From the NCBI GenBank assembly GCA_946807835.1, contig OX327694.1, positions 9,870,001 to 9,934,000 on the forward strand: DNA of 64,000 nt, written 5' to 3'. Below, piece after piece: positions 11,471 to 21,891 of the stretch. The position numbers and the translations under genes are program-made. Source of the DNA: Ailanthus altissimus. Its lineage: Eukaryota > Streptophyta > Magnoliopsida > Sapindales > Simaroubaceae. The notes under the pieces are model-generated. The model did no database searches and was not told where the DNA came from. It worked only from the letters and a program-made list of their open reading frames with translations. How positions within the stretch are numbered: position 1 is the first letter of the stretch; each line of letters begins with the position of its first letter.

Positions 11471-13480
11471 TTTTAAAACACTTATATTTTTAGAATATAT
11501 GTTAAAAACTCTCACATAACTATTGAGACACTCATTTATTAATTAGTTGAGATTATGGAAAGATATGATTTGAAGTGGATGATTATGTAGAACAAATCCA
11601 AGTTAATATGAATATTTGTGTAATGTTCTACATCGAAATTCTATGTTGTCACATAACATCATATAGTTCTTCCCCACTTTTATCATTAAATTTTTGTCAT
11701 GTATATAGAAAGTACTTAGTTTGTGCTGTAACTTGATGGCAAGTTGTAAATAAATTATTGCATAAAACTTGAGAGTAGTAAGTTACCTTTTTAACATTTT
11801 TTGTATGAGTTCGTATAATTTAGACTTAGTTACGCTACCATTAAAGAGGTTATGGGACATCCAATTCCAATGTACATAAAATAGTTGGGGAAATGAATAA
11901 AATTAGCCAATATTTTAAATAAAAATTTATTTGTCCCTCAATACATATATAAATTTTATTAGTTAAATATTTAATTTTAGATTATTTTATTTTTAAAACA
12001 TTTTTTGTATCTTTCTCTAATAAATTATTTGAAATTTTGATCCAAAAAATATTTTAAAATTAATTAAAATGAATAAATTTGAAATATATAAAATTTAAAA
12101 TTAATAAATTTAATTAAAAATAATTAAAAAAATGAGTAAAATTTAATAAAAAAATATTAAAAAAATGTCAATATCACATTTTAATAACAAAGTTACGAGT
12201 GTGAAGTGAGGTGCGAGGCCCCACTTGACACCTCGCATGCAAACTATAAAAATTTTTATGTTTTATTTATCATTTTAAATTTATATTATTTACAATGAAT
12301 AATTTTATTTATTTATTATTATTTTAATTAATAAAAATTAATCAAAAGAAGATATAGAGATGATTAATTGGAGAGGAGATGGGAAACCATAACTGACAAG
12401 AGTCCAACTGACGGGGATATTCGGTAAGGCTTGGCTTTTCGATAACTAGACGAATTTCAAAGAGGAAGGAGGCAAATAAAAAACCAATAATATTCTGCTT
12501 GGACTGGGATCACTGTCGCTCTATCTACAGAATCTTTTCCATTGCTAAATGCGTACTTAATAATTTTTAACTATACAAGCTTATAATTTTTAAAAAGTAG
12601 CAATATTTAGATATTTTTCAAATAATTACAAGATAACTTGGAGAGATTAATACTTAAATCTAATTACACCAGAACATTGGGACTATAAATGGAGTTGTTG
12701 ATGATTATATTAATTACAAATCAAAATTCATCATCTTTTTAAGAGTGTTCGATGCTGAATTTTGTTTTCAATTTCTAATAATTAAAATATAATATATCCT
12801 CTTAAAAATTAAACATGTAGTATAATATAATTAAATTTCTAATAAATGGAAAAAAAAAATTTGTTGAATCTTCGTTTTGAAAAAAATAAAGGAGTTGTTG
12901 AATTAAATTGAATGACTTAACGTTAGTATATGTAAAATTATATACTCAGCTGCGATAATTTAGAATATATATGTAAAATTATACGAAAAGTTTAAATTAT
13001 TAAATTGTCAAACATATTTTTGAAATTATATTTGTTAACTAGCATAATTAACTGCCCTTGTAATAGTGGTCAAATAAAATAAAAGACACCGTACTGTATT
13101 GAAATAGAGAAAATGGATTAACTAATTTATTAAAATAGGGCTATTAACACTGTCATTTCTTTAATTTTAATTATATTATCATTTAAAAAAAATAAAATAG
13201 ATCTTAAAATTTTATTTTTATAAGGTAAATAATTAAAATATTTTTTAAAAAATAAAAATATTTTATTTTTAAAAGTACATATTACCATTAAAATATAATT
13301 TAGGTAAAACCTTGACAAGGTTAATATCGACTTGAATTAAAAATTGAACAAATCTAGAGTCATGATCCAAGATGGGCCAATAAAAAGGGGACCGGTTATC
13401 AAACCCATTATGAATAACAAAATACGATAACTAAAATGTCAATAACATTTTCCCGTGTCGTTTTTGGTCATCGCTTGGAT
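11471..13480. other. AT-rich intergenic DNA, no gene seen
   Basis: About 2 kb of A/T-rich sequence with poly-A and poly-T runs and no convincing coding frame. A short GC-rich inverted repeat lies at about 12209-12238 (TGCGAGG pairing with CCTCGCA). The last 150 bases probably form the promoter of the following TMEM45-like gene. Confidence 0.6.
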
Positions 13481-13510
13481 TCAAACTCAAAAACAGAAAC
13501 TTTGTTCCTC

Positions 13511-13540
13511 ATCATCTTCATCTTCATCTTCATCTTCCTC
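13511..13540 (+). repeat. TCATCT/CATCTT microsatellite in the leader of the TMEM45-like gene
   Basis: A short run of (TCATCT)-type hexamers about 110-140 bases upstream of the ATG at 13648, within a pyrimidine-rich stretch typical of plant 5' leaders. Confidence 0.6.
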
Positions 13541-13647
13541 AACTGATCACCACAATCACAGCATAATCATCATAAATCAGCACCAGCTTCTCTGTATGTA
13601 GTAGTTTTGTTAAAATCAATCAAATAAATAAAATTAATATAGTGTAA

Positions 13648-14571
13648 ATGGCCGGTCTAATATACGAAATCTTCTCGTCATCGTCCCTACTCTCACTGGG
13701 TCTCTACCACACGATCTGCACGACACGTAACCACCTCAAATCCCCACAATCCTACTCGGCCAAACCCTACCACCCGCTCCATTTACACAACCACCACCAC
13801 CATCATCACCGCCTCAAGCACCTCCAGCTCTACCTCCTCCTCCTCTGCCTCCTCATCGCCTTCGCCCACCAGACCTTCTCCTCCACCGACTCCGACCCCC
13901 TTCTCCGCGGTAGCACTCCCGTCCACCGCTTCTCCTCCCTCCAGTCCGCCCTCGTCACCTTCCTCTTCCTCTTCCTCTCCCTCTCTCTCCTACTCTCCGA
14001 ATCCACCTCAATCCTCCCCTTCCCTCCCGACCTCTTCTTCGCTCTCGCCTCTGCCGTCTACTACCTCCAGTACTCCGTTTCCTCCCACGCCGCCTCCGTC
14101 CAGACCTCCGATCTCCAGGCCAAATGCGACACTGTTTCCGGACGCATTTCTGCTCTTTGCTCCTTCCTCTGCCTCACCCTCGCCCTCAACTCCAAGTTCT
14201 TCATCGCTGACGTGGCCTTGGGTGGGGCCCTCTGCTTGCAGGGATTGTGGGAGCTGCAGACTGGGCTGTCTCTTTACGTGGATGCCTTTATACCGGAAGG
14301 GTGTCACAAGCTGCTGGATGTGGTGAAGGGTGTCGAGGGTTCTACGAAATGCGACCTCCAGGAGTCGAAGTTGAGGGCGATGGCAATATTGGATCTGTTG
14401 TTTTTGGTTCATGTTATGTTTGTGTTTGTTATTGTTATGGTTACTTATGCTGTTGTTGCTAAGACTGTTGCTATCAGGAGATTGGGGTCTTATGAGGCCT
14501 TGTCCAATGCTGCCTCTTCTGATCCTAATAACCACATTCAGATGAAGGCTTTAGCGGGCAATCAGGCCTGA
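13648..14571 (+). CDS. TMEM45/DUF716 family multi-pass membrane protein, single exon
   Basis: Intact 307-aa frame from ATG 13648 to TGA 14569-14571. It resembles plant DUF716 (transmembrane protein 45-like) proteins, whose molecular role is not established. Visible features: a hydrophobic N-terminus (residues 3-20); the block SPQSYSAKPYHP (32-43); a cytosolic-looking His tract (48-54) before a strong membrane segment (58-77); further membrane stretches at about 97-116, 124-142, 167-180, 184-210 and 245-272; and the family motif FIPEGCHKL (214-222). The tail is polar. It is intronless and has no stops or frameshifts, unlike every other host gene in the window, so I regard it as the only clearly functional gene here. 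The 5' two thirds are very pyrimidine-rich and C-ending in codons, while the last third (from ~14380) is T/G-ending. The first ATG fits the family start. Confidence 0.88.
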   Translation: MAGLIYEIFSSSSLLSLGLYHTICTTRNHLKSPQSYSAKPYHPLHLHNHHHHHHRLKHLQLYLLLLCLLIAFAHQTFSSTDSDPLLRGSTPVHRFSSLQSALVTFLFLFLSLSLLLSESTSILPFPPDLFFALASAVYYLQYSVSSHAASVQTSDLQAKCDTVSGRISALCSFLCLTLALNSKFFIADVALGGALCLQGLWELQTGLSLYVDAFIPEGCHKLLDVVKGVEGSTKCDLQESKLRAMAILDLLFLVHVMFVFVIVMVTYAVVAKTVAIRRLGSYEALSNAASSDPNNHIQMKALAGNQA

Positions 14572-15715
14572 TTTATGGTCAAATTATTTATGAACTTTTA
14601 GTTTATTCAGAGGGAAAAAAAACTTAAAACTTTTCTGGAATTTGAGTAGAATGTACTTTTATTTTATTCTGTATGTGTTATTGGTAATATAATTGCTTTG
14701 AGGAATCATTTGCATTTGAATTTTGGGTTATTGAGTTAATATGTTTTGCTATGCTCTTTTAAGTGGGTCTTTATGTTGTAGTTCTGTAGCTTAAACAACT
14801 AGAAGACTGGTTTATGTGTCTAGTAGATATTATGTACCTTGAAGTGAGCTTGTGATAGAGTGGCAATGATTATGATGATAGGTTTATCATCCATGCTGCA
14901 TAAAGACTTCTTGATGAGTTGACTTGGTATCTATCTAGGTAGTAGAAGGTTAGGTGTGTGCTTCTATAGATGCAGTGAAGGGTGAGATTGGATTCTTAAT
15001 CTGCCATTGTGTTTGCAATTTTCAATCTTGATGACTAGACTGGTTCATAGTTTGAGATTTTCCTGGAAAGAGAAATGTACTTGTTGAAAGAAACTTTTTT
15101 AAGGGGTAGTTTTTCTGTTTCCATATTTATTATTTGTAGATACATTATTGCCAAGTTCAGATGGAAGGGAGGCAAGAATCTGGATTTTAAGTAAGCTATT
15201 TAACAAACATATCTGATTTATTTGACCTTTAGTATGGTAACACATTTTGAAAAGTTTCTTTGGTCATGAAGTAGCATGAGCAGTTGTGTTATATTGATGC
15301 ACTCTACATGGTTGGTTATTTATTTTCATACTAAACAAGCCCCTTTTGGTTGCTTCCATGGATTGTCCATGTGTTATACACGGTTATTTATTTTCTTACC
15401 TTGACTAGGGTTCCTTTTTACTTGGCATTTACCTTCACTTTGTCATGGTTCCAGTTTGGTCAAATCTGCTAGTGATGGGTGCTGCCATATGTTGTTCAGA
15501 ATTATCACTGATTTTTCCTCTTGGCTGTAGCTGTTCGGCCTTTATGCCTATCAAATACATTCGATTTTATTTCTAACTTTTTTCTTGCTCTGATCCTTGC
15601 ATCTTACTTTTGAAGAGCTTTTGTTTGGACATCCTTGCTGTTACCTTTTTCTTGTGGATGACAAGAAACAAAGAATTAACTGTCAATGAAATGACAAAGG
15701 GAGGACTTGCTATTC
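14572..15715. other. 3' flank of the TMEM45-like gene, no further gene seen
   Basis: Contains the likely 3' UTR of the upstream gene (T-rich, with AATATAA-like signals near 14685) and then non-repetitive AT-rich sequence. No frame with recognisable protein similarity was found. The mini-gypsy element is inserted at its right end. Confidence 0.5.
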
Positions 15716-15777
15716 CATAGTTGGCCTGAATTTTATGCTAGCATGTGTGAATATAGATCTTTTATTAAATGATATTA
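15716..15777 (+). repeat. Left copy of 62-bp direct repeat flanking the gypsy element
   Basis: Begins 'catagttggcctgaatttta' and ends 'aaatgatatta'. An identical 62-bp copy lies at 19368-19429, directly after the right LTR. Two extra bases (AA, 15778-15779) separate this copy from the left LTR. See the findings for why this is not an ordinary target site duplication. Confidence 0.95.
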
Positions 15778-15779
15778 AA

Positions 15780-16310
15780 TGTCACGCCCCAAATATTCTC
15801 AAGCAATTACTCGAGTATTTGGCGCACGACAGGACCACCAAGGGAGGACTTAGTCCATTTTGGGTTAAATGGGCTAGAGCTTCTAGAAGGCCCAATGGAT
15901 TTGGGTTAATACCACATGTGTGTGGTAGGTGGGGGAGTTTTCTAGAAAATGCATATTCCATAAGATATTCTCTTGGTAGTTAGCATCTTTAGAATATTCC
16001 TTAGCATATTCTCCTCTTTAGATTTGGACCATTGGATTAGAGTTAATCTTAGCCGTCCATTGTATATAGCTTTAGCTATAAATAGGTGGAGTTCTCATTT
16101 GAGAATCCATCCTCCAAATTGTAGAAATACTCTTAGCTTGTAAGTGTATAGCTTTGTAATTCTCTCTTTAGTAATAAAATACGAGAGCATTCTCTCAAAC
16201 ACTTGGTGTGCTTCTTCTTCATCTCTTTCTTTGGTTATTGGGGTCTTGTAGGCTGCTTAGCACTAGTAAGTGTCTAAGGCCGCACGGTTTCGAGAAATTG
16301 GGTCGTGACA
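15780..16310 (+). repeat. 5' LTR of the mini-gypsy element
   Basis: Starts TGTCACGCCCC and ends GGGTCGTGACA, giving terminal TGTCACG/CGTGACA inverted ends typical of chromovirus LTRs. It contains a TATA-like 'gctataaatagg' near 16075, likely the promoter for the genomic transcript. About 97.5% identical to the 3' LTR by eye count. Confidence 0.93.
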
Positions 16311-16312
16311 AG

Positions 16313-16324
16313 TGGTATCAGAGC
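16313..16324 (+). other. Primer-binding site (initiator tRNA-Met)
   Basis: TGGTATCAGAGC lies two bases after the left LTR, the standard plant tRNA-iMet-complementary PBS that primes minus-strand cDNA synthesis. Confidence 0.95.
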
Positions 16325-16337
16325 GGGTTCAAAGAAG

Positions 16338-17993
16338 ATGGTGAAGGAAGTTGCTGGAACATCGAGGATTACTCAAGGGAAGGGTAGAGACCCCAAAGCT
16401 AGGAGATATGGGAGTATTTCGCCAGAAAAGTTCGTTGATCCGAACCATGATCTAGGGGACATGGTTATGAAGCTCGGTGGTGCTGTGAGCAAGGCGACGG
16501 ACCGCCTTGGGGAGTTGGAGGAGCAAGTCCAGAATGTCGAGGTAGGCCTCGATACTCAAGGGGATGAGCTGCGCTCCCTCATCGAAAGCTCCATTGACGA
16601 GCATGCTGACAAGCAACGAGACTGGATCAAGGCTTTTCAGGAGAAGGTTTACAACACCATGGACAAAGTTCAAGCCCAAGTAGAAGAGCTACGAAAGGGG
16701 TTTGAAGGTGTCAAGGAGGATGTGGTGTTGTGCAAGCGAGCGGTCGCTAACGGCGTAGCTACTCAAACTGCGGTGGCTGCACCAAGGGTCGAGGCCCCTA
16801 AACCGAAGGAGTTTAGCGGCAGACGAGATGCCAAGGAGCTTGACAACTTCTTTTGGCAAATGGAGAGGTATTTCGGCACTATGGGCGTGCGGGACGAACA
16901 CAAGGTAAGTACCGCAACTTTATACCTTTCCGATCATGCAATTCTGTGGTGGCGTAGGAAAAGCGAGGAGATTCGCAAGGGTACCTGCACCATAGACACA
17001 TGGGATGAATTGCAACGGGAGTTCAAGTGCCAATTATATCCGGAGAATGTGGCGCATGACGCTCGCAAGCGGTTGAAGGAGTTGAAACAAACAAAGTTCA
17101 TTGGGGAGTACGTAGAGGAGTACTCTTTGTTGATGTTGCAGATCCGCAACATGAGTGAGGAGGACTTGTTGTTCAATTTTCTGGACGGGTTACAATCCTG
17201 GGCAGCCAATGAGTTGAAGCGACGTGGAGTGCAGAATATATCCGACGCCCTTACAATGGCGGAGACGCTCATGGATTACCGCAAGGGGGATTCGGGAAAG
17301 TCCAGAAATTCTAAACCCAATCACAGCAAGGGTGGGGAAGCCAAGGAGTTTCAGCCTCCGGAGAGCAAGGAGGAGAAAGGCAAACCGCCCAAGTGGAAGG
17401 AACAGAAACGCAACAGCCATAGAGGTAATGGTCCGAAGTCTAACTGTTTTCTCTGCGACGGGGATCATTGGGTGAAGGACTGTCCGAAGAAAAAGGTTTT
17501 CAATGCAATGTACGAGGCAAAATACGAGGGCGAGCAGAGCCGTATGGGTTGCATGCAGCTGTTCAATTCCCTCAAAGCCAAGCGGCGTGCAGACGCGCCA
17601 ACGGGGACGACGCTCATGTACATTGAAGCTTATGTCAATTGCATCAAGACTCAAGTGTTAGTTGATACGGGGGCTACGCACAACTTCATTAGGCGTGCGG
17701 AAGCGGAACGCTTGGGCCTTTATGTAGAGAAAGGAGAGGGATACCTCAAGTCCGTGAATGCAAGAGCTAAGCCACTGGATGGGGTGGTTCGTGGAGCTGA
17801 AATCCACCTTGGCAAATGGCACGGTGAGGTAAATTTCTCGGTAGCACCTCTCGATGATTTTGATGTGGTGCTAGGTATGGAGTTCTTACGGCAGTACAAT
17901 GTAGTGTTACTTCCTCAACACAACTATGTGTATTTTGGAAGGAGGGCCTCGAATGATACCGACGGTAGACATGCCCAAGGGTGGGCGATCTAA
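16338..17993 (+). CDS. gag-protease polyprotein of the mini-gypsy element
   Basis: Open frame of 551 aa from ATG 16338 (MVKEVAGTS). An in-frame ATG at 16305 lies inside the LTR end and PBS and is less likely to be the start. Reading from 16338: a coiled-coil-rich N-terminus (about 50-130), a gag capsid-like domain (about 155-320) with YLSDHAILWWRRK and the RLKELKQTKFIGEYV block, a basic linker, a zinc knuckle CFLCDGDHWVKDC (CX2CX3HX4C, about 370-382), and a retropepsin-type aspartic protease with VDTGATHNFI (about 442-451) and VVLGMEFLRQYNV. The protein packages RNA and self-processes. The frame ends about 50 bases after the usual protease/RT linker starts, because of an apparent one-base shift near 17930 that moves pol to the +1 frame. 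A programmed frameshift is possible, but I think a mutation is likelier. Confidence 0.88.
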   Translation: MVKEVAGTSRITQGKGRDPKARRYGSISPEKFVDPNHDLGDMVMKLGGAVSKATDRLGELEEQVQNVEVGLDTQGDELRSLIESSIDEHADKQRDWIKAFQEKVYNTMDKVQAQVEELRKGFEGVKEDVVLCKRAVANGVATQTAVAAPRVEAPKPKEFSGRRDAKELDNFFWQMERYFGTMGVRDEHKVSTATLYLSDHAILWWRRKSEEIRKGTCTIDTWDELQREFKCQLYPENVAHDARKRLKELKQTKFIGEYVEEYSLLMLQIRNMSEEDLLFNFLDGLQSWAANELKRRGVQNISDALTMAETLMDYRKGDSGKSRNSKPNHSKGGEAKEFQPPESKEEKGKPPKWKEQKRNSHRGNGPKSNCFLCDGDHWVKDCPKKKVFNAMYEAKYEGEQSRMGCMQLFNSLKAKRRADAPTGTTLMYIEAYVNCIKTQVLVDTGATHNFIRRAEAERLGLYVEKGEGYLKSVNARAKPLDGVVRGAEIHLGKWHGEVNFSVAPLDDFDVVLGMEFLRQYNVVLLPQHNYVYFGRRASNDTDGRHAQGWAI

Positions 17994-18836
17994 GCCAAAC
18001 GCCAAGGTCCTTTCCGCAATGCAACTAAGGGTAGATGCTGGGCGCAAAGGAGGGTTACATTCAGCCTCAACAACGGGGGTGGATGATGCGGCAAATGGGG
18101 GCAAGGATGAAATACCGAAGGTTGTTGCAGAAGTGCTCGGGGAGCACAATAGGGTCAAGCCTACTGCCATACCGGAAGAACTGCCTTCAAGAGATGTAAT
18201 TGAGGGCAAGTTGGAGCTTGAGATTATGCTTCCAACTATGGGGTTGACGCCTCCATCGGAGATGGGAGAGTTGCAGGGGCAGCTCGAGGAGTTGTTGGAT
18301 GCGGGTGTCATCCAAAAGTCCAAGGTGTCACATGATGTGCAGTTTCAGCACAAGGAGTGGGTTAAAGACAAGCAGCGGCGTGTCAAGCATAGTGCGGGGG
18401 ACTTAGTGATGGAGACGATACTTCCACCACAACGCAAGTCAGCACGCCCACTCCACAAAGGCCTTGATCATGGGGACGAGGGGCCAAGGTTGATTGCCAA
18501 GAGAGTTGGCAACGTCTCGCGTAAGGTGGAGTTACCTTCGAGACAGAGGCAGTGGCGACATCAGGTGCATTCCGCAAGCTGTTGGAAGCAGTACCGTGGA
18601 GGTACGGGAGATGCAGAATTTGAGCCACACAACCGGGATCCTTTGGGGATTTCCACACACCATGACAAAAGGGAGCAACTTAGGACAAGTCTTGAGTACT
18701 TTGTCGAGTGGAAAGGGTTGCCGGATGGGAGTACTCGCTTGGGACACGAGAGCGCACAGCCAGAGTTTGCAGAACGGGGTACGCAAGTTCCAGCGAAGAC
18801 GCGACGAGGGCATCGCGTGAATTTGGTGGGGGAGAA
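17926..18836 (+). pseudogene. pol relic: RT N-terminus fused to integrase C-terminus and chromodomain
   Basis: The +1 frame carries the pre-RT linker (EGGPRMIPTVDMPKG, then AIPEELPSRDVIEGKLELE) and the RT entry QLEELLDAGVIQKSK, where a full element would continue into the RT catalytic core. Near 18334 the sequence jumps directly to the end of integrase: DKQRRVKHSAGDLVM, then RPLHKGLDHGDEGPRLIAKRVG (a GPY/F-like module) and a worn chromodomain EYFVEWKGLPD. The RT YxDD, RNase H and integrase HHCC/DDE regions are all absent, so the deletion removed most of pol. The junction keeps the reading frame. A later shift near 18730 moves the terminal KFQRRRDEG segment to another frame. No enzymatic function is expected. 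Confidence 0.85.
18822..18836 (+). other. Polypurine tract of the mini-gypsy element
   Basis: 'ttggtgggggagaa' directly precedes the 3' LTR TG at 18837. It would prime plus-strand cDNA synthesis. Confidence 0.85.
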
Positions 18837-19367
18837 TGTCACGCCCCAAATATTCTCAAGCAATTACTCGAGTATTTGGCGCGCGACAGGACCACCAAGG
18901 GAGGACTTAGTCCATTTTGGGTTAAATGGGCTAGAGCTTCTAGAAGGCCCAATGGATTTGGGTTAATGCCACATGTGTGTGGTAGGCGGGGGAGTTTTCT
19001 AGAAAATGCATATTTCATAAGATATTCTCTTGGTAGTTTGCATCTTTAGAATATTCCTTAGCATATTCTCCTCTTTAGATTTGGACCATTGGATTAGAGT
19101 TAATCCTAGCCGTCCATTGTATATAGCTTTAGCTATAAATAGGTGGAGTTCTCATTTGAGAATCCATCCTCCAAATTGTAGAAATACTCTTAGTTTGTAA
19201 GTGTATAGCTTTGTAATTCTCTCTTTAGTAATAAAATACGAGAGCATTCTCTCAAACACTTGGTGTGCTTCTTCTTTATCTCTTTCTTTTGTTATTGGGG
19301 TCTTGTAGGCTGCTTAGCACTAGTAAGTGTCTAAGGCTGCACGGTTTTGAGAAATCGGGTCATGACA
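18837..19367 (+). repeat. 3' LTR of the mini-gypsy element
   Basis: 531 bp, from TGTCACGCCCC to GGGTCATGACA, matching the left LTR at all but about 13 positions. It is followed immediately by the right copy of the 62-bp host repeat. Confidence 0.93.
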
Positions 19368-19429
19368 CATAGTTGGCCTGAATTTTATGCTAGCATGTGT
19401 GAATATAGATCTTTTATTAAATGATATTA
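19368..19429 (+). repeat. Right copy of 62-bp direct repeat flanking the gypsy element
   Basis: Identical to 15716-15777. It starts directly after the right LTR with no intervening bases and runs into unique host DNA ('ctcatggaaag'). Confidence 0.95.
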
Positions 19430-20800
19430 CTCATGGAAAGAAAAGATTTCATCTTTCTAAATTTAGTTACTGCATCCTAAATTTTGTGACTGCATGACAG
19501 CTCTACTAGATCTTTCCGATGTGTGTAAATCATGCATTATGCACAGAATACCTAGTCTGAAAGCAGATCAAGGTAGGAGAAGAGAAGTGATATTGGTATC
19601 GACACTAGACAGTAAATGTTAGTTTATCAAAAGTACGCAGAGGGATTAGGGACTGAATGGTTTATTATTTGTCAAATAGCGCACGTGCTTTCTTTACATG
19701 GTTGAGTATAGGAGACAGATTTGTTCTTGTTAGCACAAGGTTCTATTTGGATTTGATTCTCTTTTTCATCTTGCGCTATCAACCTTCTTGCAAGAATTGA
19801 AAATGTTTATTCATCATGACTTGCATAACTTGAAATGAGTGTTGCCACATCTATGACTAGTAGTAAGTGGGAGTAGTGAATGTTTATTCATCATGACTTG
19901 CATAACTTGAAATGAGTGTTGCCACATCTATGACTAGTAGTAAGTGGGAGTAGTGGTGTGAGCACTGGATCAAAAATTGCTCATGCATATACACCTAGTA
20001 TGATTACGATCCTTATTATCTGGTGGAAATATTTGTGATCCATGAGAGTTCACATTTTCAAGCATGCCAGTTGGTAGAAACTGGTAACTTGGATGTTCTG
20101 CTGCAGGAGCTGAGAAGTTTAGGCAAATGGCCGGTTCGGTTTGACAGTATCACCATATGCTGTGTTATGTAGTGAATACTTCTGGTTGTGTATATTTTTA
20201 TAGATGCAATACTATTATAATATTACTGCATCCTTGTAAAAATCAAAATTGAGTGCTCGATGAGCAGGTAGCTGCGTTTTCCAGCAACAGTTGATTGTTG
20301 CTGTTAGCGTTGTTATGTCAATGAAGACAAATTGTGGACTAAGTCTATTGCAGCCAATTTAGTAATAATATGGGCAGGGGTATGTTTTGTTTTGGAGAAG
20401 AGTACAAGGGTATCCCCTTTAAAAGTGTATTCAGGAGGCTTCTTTGGAATAATCTTGTGTTATATTCAGACATTTAAATGTTTTAAACTCGGATCCAGAA
20501 CCCAAATGACCAACACTAACCCGGTTGAGTTACAACAAATGGTTATGCTTATCAGGTTTCTCATTGTCTCATTCACAAGCAATTTGGCTTTCAATCTATC
20601 AACTTCCCCTCCTTTCCAATGAGGCATGGTCATCTCTGTACAATTCATGATTTACTCATTACTGTGTTTTATAGCTGATCATACTATGTTTATTGAAAAG
20701 CAGCAAATTGCTCTAATATACGAGCTTGAACAGCTACGGGATGAAAATAGAAAGAGAACTCAACAATAGCACAGGCTTGGCTATTATCTGATATTTTGAG
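19430..20800. other. Unique host DNA right of the gypsy element, no gene assigned
   Basis: Moderately AT-rich non-repetitive sequence, apart from a 77-bp tandem duplication. Some exon-like fragments exist (for example 20108-20146 after 'ctgcag', and 20690-20769 ending QLRDENRKRTQQ-stop), but I cannot link them into a gene or a family. Confidence 0.4.
19802..19955. repeat. Perfect 77-bp tandem duplication
   Basis: The unit beginning 'aatgtttattcatcatgact' at 19802 is repeated without change at 19879-19955, so it is a very recent duplication. Confidence 0.95.
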
Positions 20801-21891
20801 GGTCAAATATTATGGGAATTTTTCATAAATAGCCAACTTTAAATTTTTTTAACTTTTGTGGTTAAATAATTTTTACTATTTCAACAGCACCTTTACAGTA
20901 AATGATTTTATAATATTTTATTTATTGGGGTGATAATAAATATTTAATTTATTTATTTATAATATTTAATTTATTATGTATAGTATAATTAATTTATATT
21001 ATTATTTCAAAAATTTATATTCTTTATTTAACATTAATATTTATATTTTTAAAATTTTAAAATTGTATTTGTGTATTAAAATTATATTTATTTTATTTTA
21101 TTATATTATTTGTTAATTATTTAATTTAATCATATTATTTATTAAATAACAACACCATAAATAATATTTTAAATTAAAAATATCAGTGGTACGACATGTA
21201 ATAATTATTACAATTAAATAAATAATATATTTATATAGTGTAGTTAAATTAAATATAATTTTAAATAAATAATATAAATTAATAACAACATACATAATAA
21301 AAAAAATTTATAAATAAATTAGTTATAAAAATAAGAAAAAAAATGATAATGTAGTAGATATTGTACACTAGGTTTTGTTAAAATAGTAAAAAGAATATTT
21401 GTGTCCACTTTTATATTGTTTGGTTAAGAGAGTTAAAAAATTTAAAGTTAATTAAGAAAGAAAAATACTTTAATAAATTAACTATTTACAAAAAATTTCT
21501 AAATATTATTAATTTAACGTGATTCACCTCAAGAAGTCATTTTAGATAGAAGTTTTCAAAACAAATTCAATAGTCGACTATAATATAAGATATTTTAAGA
21601 TTTAATTTTAAATAATGTCATTGATTAATGACTAATGCATCTTAAATAGTTGTTAATTTTTTAAAATATTAATTAATAATAAACACATCAACATCATACA
21701 GTTAAAACATAAAGTTAGTAACGTAACTTTATAGGTTAGTAACGTAACTTTATAGGTGTAGTATTATTATTTAAGTTGAAGTATTTATTCTATTTTTTTC
21801 TAATTGATGCGTCAATTATTTATTAAATAATAAATATTTATAATTTTTAAATAATTAATTACATTAACCCATTCTCAATTAATGAGTGAGT
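20801..21891. other. Very AT-rich intergenic DNA
   Basis: About 1.1 kb of A/T-rich spacer with no coding signal. It includes a perfect 21-bp tandem duplication (gttagtaacgtaactttata) at 21714-21755. It ends at the start of a solo LTR. Confidence 0.6.

Larger units (their letters stand above)
15780..19367 (+). mobile_element. Non-autonomous Ty3/gypsy (chromovirus-like) LTR retrotransposon, pol-deleted
   Basis: Complete 3588-bp element: 531-bp LTR (15780-16310), tRNA-iMet PBS (16313-16324), gag-protease frame, a pol relic reduced to the start of RT fused to the end of integrase plus chromodomain, PPT (about 18822-18836), and a second 531-bp LTR (18837-19367). The two LTRs are the same length and differ at about 13 positions by my count (11 transitions), so insertion was fairly recent compared with the copia relics. 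The RT, RNase H and integrase catalytic regions are missing, so it would need enzymes from a full-length relative to move. Confidence 0.93.

Noticed and set aside
14008..14535. 175-residue open frame antisense to the TMEM45-like gene
   Set aside because: It is low-complexity (Gly/Glu- and His/Asn-rich) and arises from the biased composition of the sense gene. No independent start context or family.
17190..17654. Minus-strand open frames across the gypsy gag
   Set aside because: Shadows of a strongly supported plus-strand gag-protease frame.
20108..20769. Exon-like pieces (after 'ctgcag' at 20107, and a coiled-coil-like frame ending QLRDENRKRTQQ)
   Set aside because: Too short, no recognisable family, and they cannot be linked by consistent splice phases. 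Mentioned only in the region note.
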